Below are positions 58,911 to 64,000 of a stretch of DNA of 64,000 nt, piece by piece. The notes beneath the pieces were generated by a model, which saw nothing but the letters and a program-made list of their open reading frames with translations, did no database searches and was not told the origin of the DNA. The position numbers and the translations under genes were made by a program. Origin of the DNA: Pseudomonas sp. ICMP22404 (GTDB taxonomy: Bacteria; Pseudomonadota; Gammaproteobacteria; Pseudomonadales; Pseudomonadaceae); assembly GCF_006227205.1 (NCBI RefSeq), contig NZ_VCNG01000010.1:186001-250000 (forward strand). Reading direction: 5' to 3'. Position 1 is the stretch's first letter. Each line of letters begins with the position of its first letter.

Positions 58911-60977
58911 TTAAAGACTGTTGATCAATGTGCTGAAGATTTGCTGCGCCGCCTTGATGATCTGCGAAGACGCGGTGTAGTACTGCTGGAACTTGACCAG
59001 GTTGCCGGTTTCTTCGTCCAGGTCCACGCCTGACAGCGAGTCACGGGCGTTCTTGGCGTTGTTCAGGATCGCGCCGGTGGCAGCGCTGTCGAGCTTGCCC
59101 TGGGCCGCCTTGGAGCCCACGCCTTCCACCAGTTTGCCGTAGGCATCACTCAGGGAAATACCGCCGCTGGAGGAACCGGTGTCGACGCTCTTGGCGGTCT
59201 GCAGACCGGCCAGGATGGTGCCGTTACGGTTGTCCAGGCTACCCGCCTTGCTGACGCTGACGTTGATGGCGGCACCGTTGGACGGTGCTCCAGCGATGGA
59301 CATGGCGAAGCTGACAGTGCGCTGCACCGGTGGCGCCGACGAATCCATGATCGGGTTGCCACTGGCGTCCTTCAGCGGAACGCTCAGGTTCAACGTGTTG
59401 CTTTGACCAGGAGTGATCGTGCCATTACTGAGTTCGTTACCCTGGGCATCGAGCAGTTGGTACGCCTGGCTGGTGCCGTCGGCGGAGGTCGCCCCGAACA
59501 ACACCTTGACCGGCATGGAGGTCTTGATGCCGTTCTGGATGACGGTCGTCGTGGCCGCGTCGTAGATGTCCAGACTGGTCGTCAGTGTCGGCTGGCCACT
59601 GGCCGGAATGGTCAACGTGCCACTGCCGCCCGCCGCGATGGCTGCGCCCAGTGGCGCGGCAATCGCCAGCCGCTTGGAGTCGGTCATCTCGGTCTTGATG
59701 TTGCCCGCCGCATTGCGGGTCGGCGTGATCTTGAACGAGTCACCAGCCGCCGCGGTGCCGTTGGCGAAGGTCATCGAGAAGCCGTCGATCACCGGTGGTG
59801 GCGTGGTCGCGGTGCTGAACGCGCCCATCGACGAGCCATCGGGCAGGCGCTGGACGGTGTAGTTGGTCCCGCTGGTGAAGGTCACCTTGTAGTCGTTGGT
59901 GGTCAACTGGCCGGCGTCTGTGATGGCCACGTTGAAATTGCCGGAACCTGCACTGTTGCCCAGCGCGGCAACGCTGCGCTGACTGATCTGCGCGGCACTG
60001 TTGATGTCGTTGAACAGGTTGGAACCAAAGGCACCGTTCATGTCGATGCCCGACGCCTGCACGGTGTTCATCTGGTCGGCGATCACCAGGGCGACGCGGC
60101 CCAGTTCGTTCATGGCCGGGTCGAGCACGGTGCTGCGGTAGCGCATCAGGCCACCGATCTCACCACCGGTGAGCACCGAGGTGAGGTCCATGGAGCTGGA
60201 ACCGCTGTTGAGCTGGATACCCATGCGCCCCGGATCGTTCTTGTCCGGCACCGCTTGCAGGGTATTGACGATAGTGCCCATCACCAGCGGCTGGCCGGAA
60301 CCCAGGTAGATGTCCAGGCTGCTGCCGTTCTCCACGACTTGGGTGCCGGTGAACGTCGACAGCTGGCGAATGGCTTCGCCACGGGAATCCAGCAGATCAT
60401 TGGGCGCGCCGCCGGTGTTGGAGACTTCGGCGATTTTCTTGTTCAGTTGGGCAATGGTGGTAGCCAGGTCGTTGACCTGGCTGACCATGTTCGACAAGTT
60501 GTTATTGATGTTCGAACTCTGCTCCGTCAACTGACTGGAAATAGAGTTGAACCGATTGCTCAGGGCCTGGGCATCGCTGAGCAGCAACTGGCGGGACGCA
60601 TCGTCACCGGGCTTGGCGTTGACGTTCTGCACCGACGCGAAAAACTTGGTCAGCGCGCCGTTGAGGCCGGTGCCGCTGTCCGAGAGCAGCGAATCCAGAG
60701 GCGTGATCTGCCCCTGATAAGCCGCCGCATCGCTGTTGAGCGAGGTGGTGGTCTTCAGCTGTGCTTCAAGGTAGGAGTTGTAGACCCGACGAACATCGGC
60801 CAGGGTCGTGCCGGAGCCGATGAACACGTTGCCGTATTGATTGGAGGCCTTGGTGGTCTGCACGGTCTGCTGACGCGAATATCCGGCGGTATCGACGTTG
60901 GCAATGTTGTTACCCGTGGTCACCAACGCGGTCTGGCTGGCTGACAGACCCGACATCCCTATATTGAGCAAACTCAT
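58911..60977 (-). CDS. flgK: Hook-filament junction protein FlgK
   Basis: A 688-residue junction protein (HAP1). Its N-terminus (MSLLNIGMSGLSASQTALVTTGNNIANVDTAGY split over residues 1-33) is the axial-protein heptad region. The C-terminus (VKFQQYYTASSQIIKAAQQIF) pairs with it in the D0 domain. The middle contains variable beta-rich domains, one of which resembles the repeated segment in FlgL. It is 10 bases after flgJ. Confidence 0.96.
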   Translation of the reverse strand: MSLLNIGMSGLSASQTALVTTGNNIANVDTAGYSRQQTVQTTKASNQYGNVFIGSGTTLADVRRVYNSYLEAQLKTTTSLNSDAAAYQGQITPLDSLLSDSGTGLNGALTKFFASVQNVNAKPGDDASRQLLLSDAQALSNRFNSISSQLTEQSSNINNNLSNMVSQVNDLATTIAQLNKKIAEVSNTGGAPNDLLDSRGEAIRQLSTFTGTQVVENGSSLDIYLGSGQPLVMGTIVNTLQAVPDKNDPGRMGIQLNSGSSSMDLTSVLTGGEIGGLMRYRSTVLDPAMNELGRVALVIADQMNTVQASGIDMNGAFGSNLFNDINSAAQISQRSVAALGNSAGSGNFNVAITDAGQLTTNDYKVTFTSGTNYTVQRLPDGSSMGAFSTATTPPPVIDGFSMTFANGTAAAGDSFKITPTRNAAGNIKTEMTDSKRLAIAAPLGAAIAAGGSGTLTIPASGQPTLTTSLDIYDAATTTVIQNGIKTSMPVKVLFGATSADGTSQAYQLLDAQGNELSNGTITPGQSNTLNLSVPLKDASGNPIMDSSAPPVQRTVSFAMSIAGAPSNGAAINVSVSKAGSLDNRNGTILAGLQTAKSVDTGSSSGGISLSDAYGKLVEGVGSKAAQGKLDSAATGAILNNAKNARDSLSGVDLDEETGNLVKFQQYYTASSQIIKAAQQIFSTLINSL

Positions 60978-60987
60978 GGTTCAGACC

Positions 60988-62295
60988 TTATAAAGTCGTG
61001 GTGGCGCCTGCGGATGCGTAGTTCTGGGAACTGGTCATCTGCCGGGCTATATGCGAAATCTTGCTGGCGTAGTGCGGGTCGGTGGCGTAACCGGCCTTTT
61101 GCAACTCGCGTACAAACTGTTCCGGGTTATCGGCCGACTTCAGCACAGCTTGATAGCGACTGTTGCTTTGCAGCAGATTGACCAGGTCATGGAAACTGTC
61201 GCGGTACGAGGCGTAGGAACGGAACTCGGCCGTCTCCTTGACCATCTCGCCATTGCGGAACTCACTGGTGATTGCCCGCGCCGAATCGCCCTTCCAGTTC
61301 TGGCTGGCCTTGATACCGAACAGGTTGTGGCTGCTGCTGCCATCGGGTTGGCGCATGACCGATTTGCCCCAGCCGGTTTCCAGGGCGGCCTGGGCCACCA
61401 GGTAACGCGGGTCGACACCGATGCGCGCCGCCGCTTCCTTGGCCATGGGCAGCATGGCGTTGACGAATTCGTCGGCATCGCGGAACGCTTTGCGGGCCGG
61501 CGCCAGCGGTGGCTGTGCCACGGCGCGACCATAGACCTGCATGTCCCCGCTCGACTCGGAGGCCTTGAGCGCGGCCAGCCAGTCGCCATTGGCCATTTCG
61601 CCGGAGGCGGACCTGGCGGCGGTGACGGCGCGATCCGAACGGATATTCTGCGCCGGCGCATCGGTATTGGCATTGGTCGATGCCGAAGGCACCAGCCCGG
61701 CCAGCAGACGGTCGGCCAGTTTCGGCGGCAAGGCCAGGCGACGCTGGTTGAGCAGTTCCATGTCGTTACGATGACCACCCTCGCCCGCCCCCTGCGGTGC
61801 GTTGACGGCCCGCGAAGCCCAGAGCGGACGCTGGCCACTCTGGCGCGACAAAGGTCCATTGGTGGGCACTGTTCCGGCAGCCACCGGGGTGGGCACTGCC
61901 TTGACCTTGTCCAGCGCCTCTTGCTGCTTGGCAGCCGACGCAGCGGCCGCTTCGCCCGGCGCCAGCGGTTTGTTCTTGGACATCTGGCGCAGCAGGACAT
62001 CGGCCAGGCCGATACCGCCACCCTCGCGAGACATGGAAACGGCCAACTGCTGGTCGTACATTTCCTGATACTGCTTGGCCTCAGGCGTATTCATGGGGTT
62101 GTCCTTGCCCAATGCCTCGGTGGCAGAGCGCATGGACTTGAGCATTTCGCCAAGGAACAGCGACTCGAATTCCTGGGCCACTTTGCGCAGGTTGCCGTCG
62201 CTGTTCTTGTCGCCAACCTTGAGCTGGTTCAAGCGATTCAGGTCCGAGTAGGAACCCGAATCTCCACTGATCAAAGCGCCCTTGCGCATATCCAT
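60988..62295 (-). CDS. flgJ: Rod assembly muramidase FlgJ
   Basis: A 435-residue protein with two domains. The N-terminal rod-cap domain covers about 30-110 (LRKVAQEFESLFLGEML). A long linker rich in Ala, Pro and Arg follows. The C-terminal GH73 glucosaminidase domain covers about 275-425, with catalytic Glu in ALETGWGKSV and SHNLFGIKAS. It opens peptidoglycan for the rod. The linker is longer than in the 313-residue enteric protein. It starts 10 bases after flgI. Confidence 0.96.
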   Translation of the reverse strand: MDMRKGALISGDSGSYSDLNRLNQLKVGDKNSDGNLRKVAQEFESLFLGEMLKSMRSATEALGKDNPMNTPEAKQYQEMYDQQLAVSMSREGGGIGLADVLLRQMSKNKPLAPGEAAAASAAKQQEALDKVKAVPTPVAAGTVPTNGPLSRQSGQRPLWASRAVNAPQGAGEGGHRNDMELLNQRRLALPPKLADRLLAGLVPSASTNANTDAPAQNIRSDRAVTAARSASGEMANGDWLAALKASESSGDMQVYGRAVAQPPLAPARKAFRDADEFVNAMLPMAKEAAARIGVDPRYLVAQAALETGWGKSVMRQPDGSSSHNLFGIKASQNWKGDSARAITSEFRNGEMVKETAEFRSYASYRDSFHDLVNLLQSNSRYQAVLKSADNPEQFVRELQKAGYATDPHYASKISHIARQMTSSQNYASAGATTTL

Positions 62296-62305
62296 GGCCC
62301 GTTCC

Positions 62306-63436
62306 TCAAATCACGATCAGGTCGGCTTGCAACGCGCCGGCCTGCTTCAAGGCTTCGAGAATCGCCATCAGGTCGCCCGGCGCCGCGCCGACCTGGTTCA
62401 CCGCCCGGACGATTTCATCCAGGGTAGTGCCCGGGCCGAACTTGAACATCGGCTTGGCTTCCTGTTCGGCATTGACCCGCGAACGGGGCACGACGGCAGT
62501 CTGCCCATTGGACAATGGGCCCGGCTGGCTCACGATCGGATCTTCGGTGATGGTCACGGTCAGGCTGCCATGGGTCACGGCCGCCGGCGAAACCTTGACG
62601 TTCTGGCCAATCACGATGGTGCCGGTGCGCGAGTTGATGATGACTTTCGCCACGGCCTGGCCCGGATCGACCTCGAGGTTTTCCAGGATCGACAGATAGT
62701 CGACCCGCTGGCTCGGATCCAGGGGCGCGGTGACACGGATCGAGCCGCCGTCGATGGCCTGGGCCACGCCTGGGCCGAGCATGTCGTTGATCTTGTCGAC
62801 GATGCGTTTGGCGGTGGTGAAGTCGGACCGATTGAGGTTCAGCGTCAGGCTGTTGCCCTGGTTGAAACCGCTCGGCACCGCACGCTCCACCGATGCACCG
62901 CCAGGGATGCGACCGGCCGACGGAACGTTGACGGTGATCTTCGAGCCATCGCGCCCTTCGGCGTCGAAACCGCCCACCACCAGGTTGCCCTGAGCGACGG
63001 CGTAGACGTTGCCGTCGATACCCTTGAGCGGCGTCAGCAGCAAGGTGCCGCCTCGCAGGCTCTTGGAGTTACCGATGGACGACACGGTGATATCCACCTG
63101 CTGACCGGGCTTGGCGAACGCCGGAAGATCGGCACTGATCGATACCGCCGCGACGTTTTTCAACTGGACGTTGCCCGAGCCTGGCGGCACCTTGATGCCG
63201 AACTGAGACAACATGTTGTTGAAGGTCTGCAGGGTGAACGGGGTCTGGGTGGTCTGGTCACCGGTACCATTGAGACCTACAACCAGGCCGTAACCGATCA
63301 ACTGGTTCGAACGCACGCCGGAAATGCTGGCGATGTCCTTCAGGCGCTCGGCATGAGCAGTGAAAGCTGCCGACATCACCAACGCACCCATCAACAGCTG
63401 TTTGAGGTTCAACCGCTTAAGATTCAACTGGGCCAC
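62306..63436 (-). CDS. flgI: P-ring protein FlgI
   Basis: A 376-residue periplasmic P-ring subunit. A Sec signal peptide covers about residues 1-29 (LKQLLMGALVMSAAFTAHAE). The mature protein starts with RLKDIASISGVRSNQLIGYG, the family opening. The C-terminus ends GALQADLIVI. It directly follows the flgH stop with no gap. Confidence 0.97.
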   Translation of the reverse strand: MAQLNLKRLNLKQLLMGALVMSAAFTAHAERLKDIASISGVRSNQLIGYGLVVGLNGTGDQTTQTPFTLQTFNNMLSQFGIKVPPGSGNVQLKNVAAVSISADLPAFAKPGQQVDITVSSIGNSKSLRGGTLLLTPLKGIDGNVYAVAQGNLVVGGFDAEGRDGSKITVNVPSAGRIPGGASVERAVPSGFNQGNSLTLNLNRSDFTTAKRIVDKINDMLGPGVAQAIDGGSIRVTAPLDPSQRVDYLSILENLEVDPGQAVAKVIINSRTGTIVIGQNVKVSPAAVTHGSLTVTITEDPIVSQPGPLSNGQTAVVPRSRVNAEQEAKPMFKFGPGTTLDEIVRAVNQVGAAPGDLMAILEALKQAGALQADLIVI

Positions 63437-64000
63437 CTAGAAAGGGAACTTCGGGCTGAGGAAGAAACGGTCGAACCAGCCCGGCTGACTCGCATCGGCA
63501 AAGGCACCGGTACCCGAATACGTGATGCGCGCATCCGCCACACGGGTGGAGGAAACGGTGTTATCGGTGGCGATGTCGTCGGCGCGAACCATGCCGGCGA
63601 TGCGCACCAGTTCGTCACCCGTGTTGAGCGTCAGCCACTTCTCGCCGCGCACGACGATGATGCCGTTGGGCAACACATCGGCGACGGTCACGGTGATGGA
63701 ACCGGTGAGGCTGTTGCTCTGGCCGGACTTGCTGTCGCCCTTGGTGGCCCGGTCGGAGCCGTAACCGGCGTTGAGGCTCAGGTCGTTACCGCCGATCGGG
63801 TTGTTGGTGGTCAGGCTGGAGCCGAACAACGAAGTGAGGCCGACACTGGTGTTGCTGGTCTTGTCCACCTGGGAGTTGGCATTCTTGCTCGCCTGGGTCC
63901 GCTCGTTCAGGGTGATGGTGATGATGTCACCCACCCGGAATGCCTTGCGGTCGCTGTACAGGTTCTGTTCGAAACCGGCCTGGTAGATCGAGCCATTGTT
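63437..64000 (-). CDS. flgH: L-ring protein FlgH, partial (N-terminus outside window)
   Basis: The last 187 codons of the outer-membrane L-ring lipoprotein. The reading frame runs off the window edge with NNGSIYQAGFEQNLYSDRKA. The signal peptide and lipobox cysteine are therefore not visible. Conserved features seen are VGDIITITLNERTQASKNA, then GSITVTVADVLPNGIIVVRGEKW, and the C-terminal GWFDRFFLSPKFPF. It belongs to the flgF-L type operon continuing to flgL. Confidence 0.96.
   Translation of the reverse strand, partial: NNGSIYQAGFEQNLYSDRKAFRVGDIITITLNERTQASKNANSQVDKTSNTSVGLTSLFGSSLTTNNPIGGNDLSLNAGYGSDRATKGDSKSGQSNSLTGSITVTVADVLPNGIIVVRGEKWLTLNTGDELVRIAGMVRADDIATDNTVSSTRVADARITYSGTGAFADASQPGWFDRFFLSPKFPF

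Noticed and set aside
1..64000. CRISPR arrays, tRNA or rRNA genes, insertion sequences, phage attachment sites
   Set aside because: No regular direct-repeat array, cloverleaf, transposase gene or integrase was seen; the repeats present are REP hairpins and in-frame protein repeats.

Overview
The window is a block of flagellar, chemotaxis and flagellin-glycosylation genes from a Pseudomonas, most likely of the P. fluorescens group. The gene order matches the main flagellar region of that genus: fleN between flhF and fliA, fleQ-fleS-fleR, hsbA-hsbR-hptB inside the fli genes, and a 282-residue flagellin very like that of P. syringae. Gaps carry Pseudomonas-type REP elements of the GTGGGAGCGAGCC and GTGGCGAGGGGAT kinds. 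Every gene I can support is on the minus strand, so transcription runs from high to low coordinates. No tRNA, rRNA, insertion sequence or CRISPR array was seen.

In transcription order, 64000 to 57332 holds flgH (5' end cut off), flgI, flgJ, flgK and flgL: the L ring, P ring, rod muramidase and hook-filament junction. From 57149 to 32108 lies a 25 kb glycosylation island. It begins with two giant glycosyltransferases that look like P. syringae Fgt1 and Fgt2. A tightly overlapping operon follows: rfbF, rfbG, rfbH, a sugar-1-phosphate nucleotidyltransferase, a CBS-GHMP kinase fusion, a NeuB-SAF-isomerase fusion, a ThDP enzyme, three methyltransferases and a LicD protein. A third giant glycosyltransferase, an SDR reductase and a ketoacyl synthase III close the island next to fliC.

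From 31774 to 23212 come fliC, flaG, fliD, fliS, a fliT/fleP-like gene, the regulators fleQ, fleS and fleR, and fliE. From 23196 to 2657 are the basal body, C ring, export apparatus and regulators: fliF-G-H-I-J, hsbA-hsbR-hptB, fliK-L-M-N-O-P-Q-R, flhB, flhA, flhF, fleN and fliA. From 2490 to 1 are cheY, cheZ and the N-terminal 429 codons of cheA.

The regulation readable in the DNA fits the Pseudomonas hierarchy of FleQ/sigma54, then FleSR/sigma54, then FliA. Sites with GG-N10-GC spacing precede flhA, fliK, fliE, fleS and, unexpectedly, rfbF. Weaker ones precede fliD and cheY. FliA (sigma28) sites precede fliC and fliS.

The most interesting content is the sugar operon. RfbFGH plus an acetolactate-synthase-like ThDP enzyme recall the CDP-yersiniose pathway (YerE), which suggests a branched-chain 3,6-dideoxy sugar. 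A NeuB fusion, a CBS-kinase and a nucleotidyltransferase suggest a second unusual sugar. Both would be made under flagellar sigma54 control for decoration of flagellin. No RfbI/DdhD reductase and no CMP-sugar synthetase is visible in the window.
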